DNA of 64,000 nt from Bacteroidia bacterium 43-41. Lineage in GTDB: Bacteria; Bacteroidota; Bacteroidia; Bacteroidales; Dysgonomonadaceae. The DNA lies in contig MKTD01000066.1 of the NCBI GenBank assembly GCA_001898165.1, positions 7,888 to 71,887 of the forward strand, written 5' to 3'. Every line of letters starts with the position of its first letter. Positions within the stretch are counted from its first letter, which is position 1. The notes under the pieces were generated by a model. The model saw only the letters and a list, made by a program, of their open reading frames with translations, did not search any database and had not been told where the DNA came from. The translations under genes and the position numbers were made by a program. This document shows positions 6,182-14,366 of this stretch, one piece after another.

Positions 6182-8968
6182 ATGACGGCCCGTTCCATAG
6201 GATTATTGTTGATAGTCTTTTTCGTCTCTCGTGGCATAAAGGCTCAGGAACCTGTTGATGTAGAGATCCGGCAATCGTCGGTCAACCAACAGACCATCAG
6301 CCATATTCTGAAAATTACCAACCGCTCGGAACAGTCGTTCAACGGATCTGTCCGGATCGACCTCCCTTCAGGGATCCGCACCCTCACGCGGGACGAGCCG
6401 GAAATTTCCGTTACCCCGGGCGACAGCAGCTTCGCCGCTTATAAGCTGTTGGTAGGCGGGAACGTGGAAGCGGGAAGGAAAACCGTCCGTTACGACGTTT
6501 ACAACGAGAAGAGGGAGAAGGTGCTGAGCCGGGAAGCCTATATCGATATCGCACACCGGGAACAGTTGTTTCTTTTAGGCGATGACTCGCCTGTAATGGC
6601 GATCAATCCCGAAGATTCCGTCCGTATTGCCGTAACGGTCAACAACAGCGGCAACACGTATGAAGAGGTGACGGTGGTGTTCAATATCCCTAATCTGCGC
6701 GGGCAGCCCCCTTTCACCGAACTGAAGGAGACGGTGGCGCCGACGGAGCAGAAGCGGTTCACCCTTAGTTTTATCCCCAGCGGCAACCTGCTCCGGTCGG
6801 AACAGTTTACCGTACAGGTCACCGCCATGAAAGGGAAGGAAAGAACCATCTTCAGCAATAAGGCCGTTACCGTACAGAATGTCTTTACCGACCGGAATTT
6901 TATCGATGCCAATCCTGCCCGCACCTTCTACTCCGGACAAGGATCGGACGGCAACTCCGTTACGCTCAGCTACCGGCAGTATGGCCCATCGTCGAACATG
7001 ATGCAACTGCAGGGAGGGGGATACATGAACCTGCCGGCAGGCTACCTGCACCTGAAGGGGAACATCTATCAATACAGTTCGCAGCGTACGCCCATGGTTA
7101 CCAACACCTCACTGATGTATAAGCTGTATGAGAACGAGTTCACCATCGGGAATGTAAACGAACAGACGGAATTACCGCTGTATGGACGAGGTGCCAAAGC
7201 GATGTTCTCGGATAGGGAGAAAAACAGAACGCTCACGTTTGGAGCGGTCGATCAGAATTTTAATTTAGCCAGTCCCGAACCCTGGTTTTCCGATTACTAC
7301 TCGTTTTATGCGCTGGGAGCGCTGGGAGCCAACAACATGCATAAGGGTATCAAAGCCATCTATATCTATCAAAAAAATCCGTACGAGAGAGCTATTTATA
7401 ACATGGGCGGCCTGCAATGGAGAACATTGCTTGGGAAAAACTGGAATATCCAATTAACGGCACACGGCACCTTAAGCAGCTATGAGAACGTGCCGGGAAA
7501 TAAATTCTCCGGCTCGGCAGAATTCAGGTACAGGGGCGATCTGTCTTCCGGGCTGACCTTGAGCGGGTCGGGGTATTACAGCGACGGATACTTTCCGGGA
7601 AGCAGAAAAGGAACGTCATCCTTCACGCAGGAAATAAGCAGTAAACTATTTAAAAATTTCTACCTCAGCGGAAGTGCGGGGTACAACCGGACGGAACCAA
7701 AATCGTATACGTACGACTATACCTATCGCTCGGAGAACAGCTACGGCAACGTTACCCTTACCCTGCCAAAATCAGGGAGAGTCTCTTCCTCCCTCTACTA
7801 CCGGTATCAGGGGGAGAGCTCCCCTTCTTACGCTTCCTACTACGATGGGGAGCCTGCGCCGGGGAACGTACGGATGGCTTCTCACCGGATAGGGGGAATG
7901 TTGCGCTGGCAAAGCCCCAACATGAGGCATTCCCTTTTCGGCTCTTTGGAAGGCGGCGCCTTTAGCGATCCGTCGGGGAGCGGCCGTCCGGGACAGGCGA
8001 AAACAATGCTGAGCTATTCCTGGCAGTGGCTTACGGCAGAAGCATCGTATCAAAAAGGGGCTTACTACCTCTATGAATATATGATGGCCAGACAGTTGGA
8101 CAAGGAGTTTTACCGCCTTACCTCCTCGGTAGCGATCAACAAAAAAATATCGAAAAAATTTTCACTTTCTTCAAATGTTAACTTTACCCGCGATGTGTAT
8201 CAGGGAAATGTACCTTCGATAAACCTCAACGCGGACTATTCCCCGAAAGACGATCTCTCTTTTTTTCTGAATGCCTATTGGTATCAATATCGGTTTATCA
8301 ACACGAGCAACATCTTTAACGTAGAGGCGGGAGTGACCTGGAACTTCAGCAAGACGCAACCGTTGAGCGGAAGGAAAAGTACCGTTATTGCGCAGGTTTA
8401 TTACGATCACAATGGCAATAACCGTTACGACAAAGGCGACGAGCCTGCCGACGGTTATCTGTTGAATCTGGAAGACAAAGCGTTTATTTCCGGCAGCGAT
8501 GGAAAAGTACGTTACTCTCTGGTACCGTACGGGGAATATACCCTGAAGCCGATGCAGGCGGGAAGCTGGTTTTTCGACCGGAGAAAGATTGCGGTAAACA
8601 GCGCCAAAACAAAGATCGACATTCCTCTTAAGCAGAGCGGGACACTACGGGGAAGCATCGGCTATATGGGCGGAAAACAGAGTGTGGAAATCGTCCCCCG
8701 CTATGAGGGCTTGCGGTTTACCGTTGCCAATGCCGACAAGACCGTCGCCCAGACACTCGTCACCGATGCGGAAGGCAAATTCCGCACCTTCCTGCCTGTA
8801 GGGGAGTACACCATTACGTTAGACAGGAAGACGCTGGCAGAACAAACCGATTGCAAGGACCCTGTCCGCACATTCAGGATAGAAGCCGGAAAAGTGAACA
8901 AGCTGGAACCTTTTGCTATCGAAATCAGGACGAGGAAGGTGAATGTAAAGAAATTCTTTGCCGAATAA
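6182..8968 (+). CDS. Outer-membrane usher-like beta-barrel protein
   Basis: The 928-residue protein has a signal peptide (about 1-21). Two Ig-like domains follow (about 22-125 and 130-235, the second with VNNSGNTYEEVTVVF). A long barrel region (about 240-735) is made of alternating aromatic strands such as GGGYMNLPAGYLHLKGNIYQ. At the C terminus is an SdrD/B-like Ca-type domain (YYDHNGNNRYDKGDEP, about 739-835) and a last regulatory-like beta domain (DAEGKFRTFLPVGEYTI). Size, barrel and C-terminal Ig domains match ushers, which secrete and polymerise pilins. The two N-terminal Ig-like domains differ from the FimD plan, and no clear plug domain is visible. Usher function is inferred from the flanking chaperone, adhesin and pilins. 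Confidence 0.55.
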   Translation: MTARSIGLLLIVFFVSRGIKAQEPVDVEIRQSSVNQQTISHILKITNRSEQSFNGSVRIDLPSGIRTLTRDEPEISVTPGDSSFAAYKLLVGGNVEAGRKTVRYDVYNEKREKVLSREAYIDIAHREQLFLLGDDSPVMAINPEDSVRIAVTVNNSGNTYEEVTVVFNIPNLRGQPPFTELKETVAPTEQKRFTLSFIPSGNLLRSEQFTVQVTAMKGKERTIFSNKAVTVQNVFTDRNFIDANPARTFYSGQGSDGNSVTLSYRQYGPSSNMMQLQGGGYMNLPAGYLHLKGNIYQYSSQRTPMVTNTSLMYKLYENEFTIGNVNEQTELPLYGRGAKAMFSDREKNRTLTFGAVDQNFNLASPEPWFSDYYSFYALGALGANNMHKGIKAIYIYQKNPYERAIYNMGGLQWRTLLGKNWNIQLTAHGTLSSYENVPGNKFSGSAEFRYRGDLSSGLTLSGSGYYSDGYFPGSRKGTSSFTQEISSKLFKNFYLSGSAGYNRTEPKSYTYDYTYRSENSYGNVTLTLPKSGRVSSSLYYRYQGESSPSYASYYDGEPAPGNVRMASHRIGGMLRWQSPNMRHSLFGSLEGGAFSDPSGSGRPGQAKTMLSYSWQWLTAEASYQKGAYYLYEYMMARQLDKEFYRLTSSVAINKKISKKFSLSSNVNFTRDVYQGNVPSINLNADYSPKDDLSFFLNAYWYQYRFINTSNIFNVEAGVTWNFSKTQPLSGRKSTVIAQVYYDHNGNNRYDKGDEPADGYLLNLEDKAFISGSDGKVRYSLVPYGEYTLKPMQAGSWFFDRRKIAVNSAKTKIDIPLKQSGTLRGSIGYMGGKQSVEIVPRYEGLRFTVANADKTVAQTLVTDAEGKFRTFLPVGEYTITLDRKTLAEQTDCKDPVRTFRIEAGKVNKLEPFAIEIRTRKVNVKKFFAE

Positions 8969-8980
8969 AATGGTCAGTGC

Positions 8981-9559
8981 TTAATGGGTTACAATAGTAT
9001 AGGTAACTTGTGAAGTATATACACTTTCCGGTTTATCCGGGCTAACATATTTGTTGATGTATTGATTGGCCGATCCGGCTTGGGTGTTGTCGTAAATAAT
9101 GTCATATTTCAAATCCCTTCCTCCGCTGTTCGATGTAATCAGAGGAGCAGGGGCGGTAGATAAGGTTACGTCGGAAAATTCGGAATCCGTTTCATTGCCC
9201 GTGCTGTTAAGAGCCTTGATCACCACGTCACTCACCGGTATTGTTTCAGTACCTCCTGCCCGGGTAAAATTTTCGTTCGATGCCTCCACGGAAATCAAGA
9301 AACCGCCGGTACTGAAAACCGTCAAGTGCCCATCGTGCGTTACGGCAATTCCATTTTGATAATCATTTGTTGACGTATATGAAATATCTGTCGTCTTTTG
9401 TGCCGATGTTACAACAATTGTCTGGACGGGACGAAACTTGAGATTGATCACTACATTGCCTGAACCGGACTGTGCTTCCGCCCTGTTCACAGATACCAGA
9501 AGCCCCATTACAAGTAAGGCTACTGATAAAAAACGCTCATTTAAACTAAATTCATCCAT
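8981..9559 (-). CDS. Pilin-like secreted subunit 2 (paralogue of 3701-4270, opposite strand)
   Basis: A 192-residue exported protein whose signal peptide ends near NRAEA-Q. It aligns with subunit 1 along its whole length: LKFRPVQTIVV, HLTVFSTGGF, IPVSD, the APAPLI segment, and the terminal strand VYTSQVTYTIVTH. The gene is convergent with the usher gene with a 12-base gap, so it is transcribed alone from its own promoter (9645-9676). A separately controlled second subunit could be an alternative major pilin or a minor one. The N terminus, MDEFSLNE, is acidic, so a different start is possible although no other ATG lies before the hydrophobic stretch. A 17-base stretch is identical in inverted orientation to subunit 1. 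Confidence 0.6.
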   Translation of the reverse strand: MDEFSLNERFLSVALLVMGLLVSVNRAEAQSGSGNVVINLKFRPVQTIVVTSAQKTTDISYTSTNDYQNGIAVTHDGHLTVFSTGGFLISVEASNENFTRAGGTETIPVSDVVIKALNSTGNETDSEFSDVTLSTAPAPLITSNSGGRDLKYDIIYDNTQAGSANQYINKYVSPDKPESVYTSQVTYTIVTH

Positions 9560-9644
9560 CGCACCAATAATTAAATATAGTTAAAAATCAACATCTTGCA
9601 TTTCATTCCCTTCTAATACGGGGCCCCTTACTCCAATTGACGCC

Positions 9645-9676
9645 TAAATGTAGATAAAATAAATGAAATTCACAAA
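9645..9676 (-). promoter_or_regulatory. Promoter of pilin-like gene 2
   Basis: On the minus strand TTTG (9676-9673) precedes TACATTTA (9652-9645) by 20 bases, one mismatch from the -7 consensus. The rest of the 424-base gap (9560-9983) holds this promoter, the divergent one at 9851-9858, and AT-rich sequence in which I see no gene. Confidence 0.45.
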
Positions 9677-9850
9677 TATTTACTGATTTTTTTTATTTTC
9701 CACATCTTCGTCTCCATTCATGTTCCAACCGTTCAGAGTGCCGGTTTACTTTTTCTTTTCCTTTTCCCTTTCGATCCCCGCTTTTTCCTATTCAGCATCC
9801 AAAATACGCAGTTGAGTGTTTTTTTTCAAAGCAAGTATTTTGTTGTGCAC

Positions 9851-9858
9851 TACCTTTG
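9851..9858 (+). promoter_or_regulatory. -7 element of the outer-membrane barrel gene
   Basis: TACCTTTG is an exact -7 match; no good TTTG lies at the -33 position. The leader to the start codon would be about 120 bases. Confidence 0.4.
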
Positions 9859-9983
9859 CCTCAACAAAAAGAAAAAACATTGACAACTTAGGAACTATTT
9901 AAATTTCTTACGAAAGAAGTAAATAAAAGATATTTGTATTTAAACAGTTTCTTAATTCATGAACAATTTAAAATTTTAGAACA

Positions 9984-10595
9984 ATGAGAAAAACAATTTT
10001 AGTATGTTTGTCGTTTTTAATGGCAACAGGATTAATGAGTGTGAGCGCACAAACTTCCATCTCTTACGGGATAAAAGGCGAGATGAACCTGTCTAATTTC
10101 TTTTTGAAGGATTTAGATACCCAAACGAGTACCATGAAAGTGGGACCTAATTTGGGAGGATTTATGAAAATTGATTTACATCCCAACTTCGCCATTCAGC
10201 CGGAAGTGATGTTCTTCTATAGGAACTCGAAAATGGAGACCGGCCCCGCCGAAGATACCTTCAAACAATGGGGAATGCAGATCCCGGTGTATGCTTTGGG
10301 ACAAACTGAAGCGGGGAATGGCAGGTTTTACGGAGGCGTTGGACCTTACGTAGGTTTTGGATTTGATGCCCGGTACAAAGATGCCGACGTAAGCTTGTAT
10401 AAAAAGGTAAACGATAAGACCCCTATGAACCGCTGGGATTTTGGCTTAGGAGCATTGCTTGGTTATGAGTTCAACAATGGAGTTCAATTGAATGCCGGAT
10501 ACCAATTTGGATTTGTGGATCAGTTAGACGCGATGAAAGATGATGCCAGCATGCGTACACAAACCGTAAATATAGGTATAGGGTATCGTTTCTAG
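9984..10595 (+). CDS. Small outer-membrane beta-barrel protein (OMP_b-brl / PorT-like family)
   Basis: A 203-residue protein with a clear signal peptide (about 1-22, cleavage after VSA) and strands of alternating hydrophobic residues: YGIKGEMNLSNF, FAIQPEVMFFY, RFYGGVGPYVGFGFDA, WDFGLGALLGYEF. It ends in VNIGIGYRF with a C-terminal phenylalanine as required for barrel insertion. This is the common Bacteroidota eight-stranded outer-membrane barrel family, often annotated as porin family or PorT-like. The function is unknown. It is transcribed alone, between pilin gene 2 (divergent) and the LytS/LytTR pair. Confidence 0.8.
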   Translation: MRKTILVCLSFLMATGLMSVSAQTSISYGIKGEMNLSNFFLKDLDTQTSTMKVGPNLGGFMKIDLHPNFAIQPEVMFFYRNSKMETGPAEDTFKQWGMQIPVYALGQTEAGNGRFYGGVGPYVGFGFDARYKDADVSLYKKVNDKTPMNRWDFGLGALLGYEFNNGVQLNAGYQFGFVDQLDAMKDDASMRTQTVNIGIGYRF

Positions 10596-10602
10596 CAGAA
10601 AA

Positions 10603-10719
10603 GAGATTGCCTCAATAAGCAACGCTTTTGTTTAACGAGATATCGTTCCGGCACAATTGCAGAGAATTGAACGTCGTTCATAAAGTCCGGGCAAACAGAA
10701 GTATATTTGAGGCAATCTC
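10603..10719. repeat. Perfect 13-bp inverted repeat, arms 91 bp apart
   Basis: GAGATTGCCTCAA (10603-10615) and TTGAGGCAATCTC (10707-10719) are perfectly complementary. The right arm overlaps TATATTTG (10702-10709), a plausible -7 element for the histidine kinase gene. The enclosed 91 bases contain a smaller palindrome, GAACGTCGTTC. It could be a looping operator, a terminator-like RNA structure for the gene before it, or the ends of a small mobile repeat; no second copy is present in the window. Confidence 0.5.
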
Positions 10720-10820
10720 CCCGAATAGAACAGTTCTTTTATTGAAAGCCCGGCCGGTTGCAATCAGATTATGGCAGCTCGCCGGGTTTCGGATATTTGA
10801 AGTAATAAACAAGAAGACGT

Positions 10821-11888
10821 ATGAAGCTACGAAAAAAACAATCTTTCATCCTCAACTACAATAAAAAGACCGCGTTGACAGCAGCCATCGTGATCAGTTT
10901 CATTTTAGCGTTTGTCATGGTTTCTTCGTCCATTTATGCCATATCGTTAGACAGCAGGCTGGGCATTAAGGCAGCCGACCTGATCTCGATGAAATCGATT
11001 ACTACCCTTCTAATCAATACGTTTCTCCTCTACTTCCTTTTCCGACTCCAATTTTGGGTCATCATGCGTTTTCCCGACAACCGGTACAAGATATGGTTGA
11101 TCCTGTTGGGATTATTTGTTTTGATCGCTCTACTAAGTCCGTACCTATCGCGCTTGCAATGGTGGTGGTTCCGCGGTGAAGTATCACCAAAAGCCTATTC
11201 CACACTGCATTACGTAAAAGATTTAACGGTGCTTATCATCTCTTTTCTGTTCACGGCATTGATCTACCTGATCAATGAGAATCAGAAAAATATTACGGAG
11301 AATCAAAACCTCGTCATCGAAAACCTAAAAAACCGGTATAACGCCCTCAAAAATCAAACCGATCCGCATTTTCTCTTTAATTCACTGAATACGCTTAACG
11401 GACTGATCGGCTACGACGATGAGCGCGCGCACGAATACGTGGAGCAACTTTCGGCTGTGTTCCGTTACACCATGCAAGACCGCCCCATCATAAAAGTCTC
11501 CGATGAACTACAGTTTGTGGAGTCGTATATTTACCTGATGAAAATCCGTTACAACGACGGGTTGCTGGTTCACATCAACCACACAGGCCTTTATCAAGAT
11601 TATTACATCCTTCCCTTTGGGTTACAGATATTGATTGAAAATGCGATAAAGCACAACGTGATCAGCCGGAAAGACCCGTTGTGCATCATCATTGAAGCGA
11701 CGGACAACGGCACCATACGTGTTGAAAACAACCGTCAACCCAAACAAGGTGAAAAAAACACTACGGGATTGGGATTGGCAAATCTCAATGAACGCTACCA
11801 CCTGATGTTCGGCAAGGAAATTGAAATACATTCCGATGATAAATCGTTTGTGGTGGAAGTTCCATTAATAAATCCCCAAATAAAATGA
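10821..11888 (+). CDS. LytS/YehU-family sensor histidine kinase
   Basis: A 355-residue membrane kinase with four transmembrane helices (about 19-41, 57-80, 91-107, 133-151), a coiled linker (153-178), and the His_kinase domain starting at QTDPHFLFNSLNTLNGL, with the phospho-acceptor His183. A HATPase domain follows, with the N-box IENAIKHN and the glycine motif GLGLANL. There is no recognisable periplasmic sensor domain, so the signal is probably sensed in or at the membrane. The stop overlaps the ATG of the LytTR regulator gene (ATGA), making a coupled two-component pair. An RND efflux operon follows and is the likely target. Confidence 0.92.
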   Translation: MKLRKKQSFILNYNKKTALTAAIVISFILAFVMVSSSIYAISLDSRLGIKAADLISMKSITTLLINTFLLYFLFRLQFWVIMRFPDNRYKIWLILLGLFVLIALLSPYLSRLQWWWFRGEVSPKAYSTLHYVKDLTVLIISFLFTALIYLINENQKNITENQNLVIENLKNRYNALKNQTDPHFLFNSLNTLNGLIGYDDERAHEYVEQLSAVFRYTMQDRPIIKVSDELQFVESYIYLMKIRYNDGLLVHINHTGLYQDYYILPFGLQILIENAIKHNVISRKDPLCIIIEATDNGTIRVENNRQPKQGEKNTTGLGLANLNERYHLMFGKEIEIHSDDKSFVVEVPLINPQIK

Positions 11889-12652
11889 AAGCCGTAATTG
11901 TAGAAGACGAATTTGTTGCCGCGCGAAGCCTCGAACGACTTATCAAAGCATCGGGCACGGAGATCGATATTGTTGCCGTACTGCAGAGTGTGGACGAAAG
12001 TGTGGAGTGGTTCTCGCAAAATACGCATCCCGATGTAGTGTTTATGGACATTCATCTTGCCGACGGAGACTCTTTCGCGATTTTCGAAAAAACCGACATC
12101 CGTTGTCCGATTATTTTCACAACGGCATACGATGAATATGCCTTGAAAGCATTCGAGGTAAACAGCATTGATTACCTGTTGAAACCCATCACTCGGAAAG
12201 ACCTTGAAAAAGCGTTGGATAAACTCGCTCATTTCTCTTTTAAAAATAATAACGCCGATATTGTCTCGCAAATTGTACAATCTATTCACGAAACAAAGAG
12301 CCCGTATAAAAAACATTTCCTTATCCCTTATAAAGATAAACTGATACCGCTTGCGGCTGAAGATATAGCGTTCATCTACTCCGAATTCAAGATGGCTAAA
12401 ATTGTATGTTTTAATAGCCAGGTGTATTCCATGGACATCTCCCTCGATGAGCTTCTCCGTCAGTTAGACCCGTCGCTTTTCTATCGTGCCAACCGGCAAT
12501 ACATTGTCTCGCACCGCGCCATCACCGATTTATCGTTGTGGTTCAACGGGAAATTGGCGGTAAACCTTTCCGTTACAACGCCCGAACGGGTTATAGTAAG
12601 CCGTGCGCGAAGCAGCGAATTTAAAACCTGGTATATGGGAAATGCGGAATAG
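11885..12652 (+). CDS. LytTR-family response regulator
   Basis: A 255-residue protein with an N-terminal receiver (about 1-120), with the acidic pair ED at 7-8, phospho-acceptor Asp55 in VVFMDIHL, the TTAYDEYA switch region and Lys105 in LLKPI. A LytTR DNA-binding domain spans about 150-250 (FIYSEFKMAKIV, FYRANRQYIVS). It partners the upstream LytS-type kinase. Palindromes at 12718-12751 in front of the efflux operon are candidate targets. Confidence 0.93.
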   Translation: MKAVIVEDEFVAARSLERLIKASGTEIDIVAVLQSVDESVEWFSQNTHPDVVFMDIHLADGDSFAIFEKTDIRCPIIFTTAYDEYALKAFEVNSIDYLLKPITRKDLEKALDKLAHFSFKNNNADIVSQIVQSIHETKSPYKKHFLIPYKDKLIPLAAEDIAFIYSEFKMAKIVCFNSQVYSMDISLDELLRQLDPSLFYRANRQYIVSHRAITDLSLWFNGKLAVNLSVTTPERVIVSRARSSEFKTWYMGNAE

Positions 12653-12717
12653 AGACACATAGCCCCCGTATTTTCAGCATCTCTTTTTTACATTTCATCC
12701 TCTAAAATGTATGCTTG

Positions 12718-12761
12718 GGTAACTTTTTTACCTGAAGGCACGCTCTGTGCCCCTACCTTTG
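12718..12761 (+). promoter_or_regulatory. Promoter region of the efflux operon with two palindromes
   Basis: TACCTTTG (12754-12761) fits the -7 consensus, but no TTTG is present at -33, which suggests activator dependence. Just upstream lie GGTAA/TTACC (12718-12732) and the perfect GGCAC-GCTCT-GTGCC (12737-12751), which covers the interval between the -33 and -7 positions. These are candidate binding sites for the adjacent LytTR regulator or another regulator. Confidence 0.4.
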
Positions 12762-12804
12762 CGGCTGGATTTTTCTCAATTAAGACTAAGAAACATAAAC
12801 GACA

Positions 12805-14313
12805 ATGAAAAAAATGAATTCAGGAAAAGATCTCATCTCTTGTTTCCTCGCGGTTTTCTTACTTTCGTTCGCGCCGGTTTCCGCACAACACGTGCTGACG
12901 CTGGACGAGTGCCGGGAAATGGCGTTGGAACAGAACAAAAAAATTCGCATGGCAAAGGAGGATGCTGAAATTGCAGGCCTTACGAAAAAAGTCGCAGCCA
13001 CCAAGTACCTCCCCAATTTCAGTTTTAACGGGGGTTATTTGCGGCTCAATAAAGCGTTTAAGCCATTGGGAAGCGACATGTTTCTCCCCGTTGTGCCCTA
13101 TAATTCCATCGACCCGCTGACGGGAGCTTTCAATCCGGCATCGTTACACGATCCGGCAACCGCATTGAACACCTTTGTTATGAATCCGCAGACGGGACAA
13201 CCCATGCTTGATGCTTCGGGAAACCCGGTGTTTAAGAATTACGCCCTGTTACCTGCCGACAAAATGACAATGGATTTCAAAGACAATTACTTTGCCTTTT
13301 TGACGGTGACCCAACCGCTCTTTACGGGATTTAAGATTACCGAAAGCAACAATATCGCCAAATATGCTGAGAATATTGCAAAAGAAAATGTAGTCCTCAC
13401 CAAGGCGGAGGTACTGGTTAAGACCGACAAAGCCTATTGGCAGGTCGTGTCGCTGCAAGAAAAAGTCAAGTTGGCCAATTCGTACGAGGCATTGCTCGAT
13501 CAACTGGTTACCGATTTGGAAAACATGTACGCCGAAGGCATCATCATTCGTAACGATCTGCTCAAGGCACAGGTCAATCAAAACGAAGCCAGGCTAAAAG
13601 TCATGAAAGCCGAAAACGGTCTGGCATTAGCCAAGATGGCATTGGCTCAAATTATCGGCATGGAAAATGAAAACATCACCTTACCCGAAAATGTAATCGA
13701 CAAAGGTTTGTCCGGCGCTTATAGCATGATGAACCCCGGAAACACGAGCGATAAGCGAGCCGAAGTAATCATGCTCAAAGAAAAACTCTCCATTATGGAA
13801 TCGAGCAAAAACATAGAGCGCTCCAAATTTATGCCCGACATACTGCTTACCGGAGGATACGGATGGATGAATCCGAATCCGTATAACGGGTTAAATAAAG
13901 AGTTCGGCGGCGATTGGAGCGTGGGAGTAGTTGTTTCGATGCCTATTTTTACATGGGGTGAAAGAAAACACAACATGAGTACGGCCAACATCAAGAAGCA
14001 AAAAGCACAACTTGAGCTTGACGAAGCGCGCGAAATGATTGACTTGCAAATTCGTCAAAATCATTATAAATACAATGAATCCATCAAAAAAGCTGAACTG
14101 ACCCAACTCTCGAAAGTTCAAGCCGAGGAAAATATGAAAATGGCGAAAGAAAACCTGCTCGAAGGCCGGACCCGCCTTACCGAATTGCTGGAAGCGCAAG
14201 TGCAGTGGGAAAACGCATCATCGGAATACATCGACGCGCTTATAGAAATAAAAACCACATTATCGGAACTCGAAAAATCTACCGGGGAAATTTACAGACA
14301 TCTGGATAATTAG
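12805..14313 (+). CDS. TolC-family outer-membrane efflux protein
   Basis: A 502-residue protein with a signal peptide (about 1-27, ending VSAQ) and two repeats of the OEP fold: long alpha-helical coiled stretches (about 35-60, 190-290, 395-490) alternating with beta segments (FAFLTVTQPLFTGFK, WSVGVVVSMPIFTWG). An insert at about 85-150 (the SIDPLTGAFNPASLHD region) makes it longer than E. coli TolC and is a feature of Bacteroidota members in this kind of operon. It forms the outer-membrane channel for the adaptor and RND pump encoded directly downstream. Confidence 0.93.
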   Translation: MKKMNSGKDLISCFLAVFLLSFAPVSAQHVLTLDECREMALEQNKKIRMAKEDAEIAGLTKKVAATKYLPNFSFNGGYLRLNKAFKPLGSDMFLPVVPYNSIDPLTGAFNPASLHDPATALNTFVMNPQTGQPMLDASGNPVFKNYALLPADKMTMDFKDNYFAFLTVTQPLFTGFKITESNNIAKYAENIAKENVVLTKAEVLVKTDKAYWQVVSLQEKVKLANSYEALLDQLVTDLENMYAEGIIIRNDLLKAQVNQNEARLKVMKAENGLALAKMALAQIIGMENENITLPENVIDKGLSGAYSMMNPGNTSDKRAEVIMLKEKLSIMESSKNIERSKFMPDILLTGGYGWMNPNPYNGLNKEFGGDWSVGVVVSMPIFTWGERKHNMSTANIKKQKAQLELDEAREMIDLQIRQNHYKYNESIKKAELTQLSKVQAEENMKMAKENLLEGRTRLTELLEAQVQWENASSEYIDALIEIKTTLSELEKSTGEIYRHLDN

Positions 14314-14315
14314 AG

Positions 14316-14349
14316 CAAAGAACAAAGAACAAAGAACAAAGACAAAAGA
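14316..14349 (+). repeat. 7-bp microsatellite (CAAAGAA, about 3.7 units)
   Basis: Tandem CAAAGAA units start three bases after the tolC stop codon and fill the gap before the adaptor gene. The number of units may vary between strains by replication slippage, which would alter the spacing between the two genes. Confidence 0.7.
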
Positions 14350-14366
14350 CAATAAAAACTCCAATT

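Noticed and set aside
3701..9559. Type V (FimA/Mfa1) pilus locus
   Set aside because: The subunits lack a lipobox, and the neighbours are a PapD-like chaperone and a large barrel rather than FimB/FimC/FimD/FimE-type lipoproteins.
10628..10864. Open frame of 78 codons before the histidine kinase
   Set aside because: It starts at a non-ATG codon, spans the inverted repeat, overlaps the kinase gene in another frame and resembles no protein.
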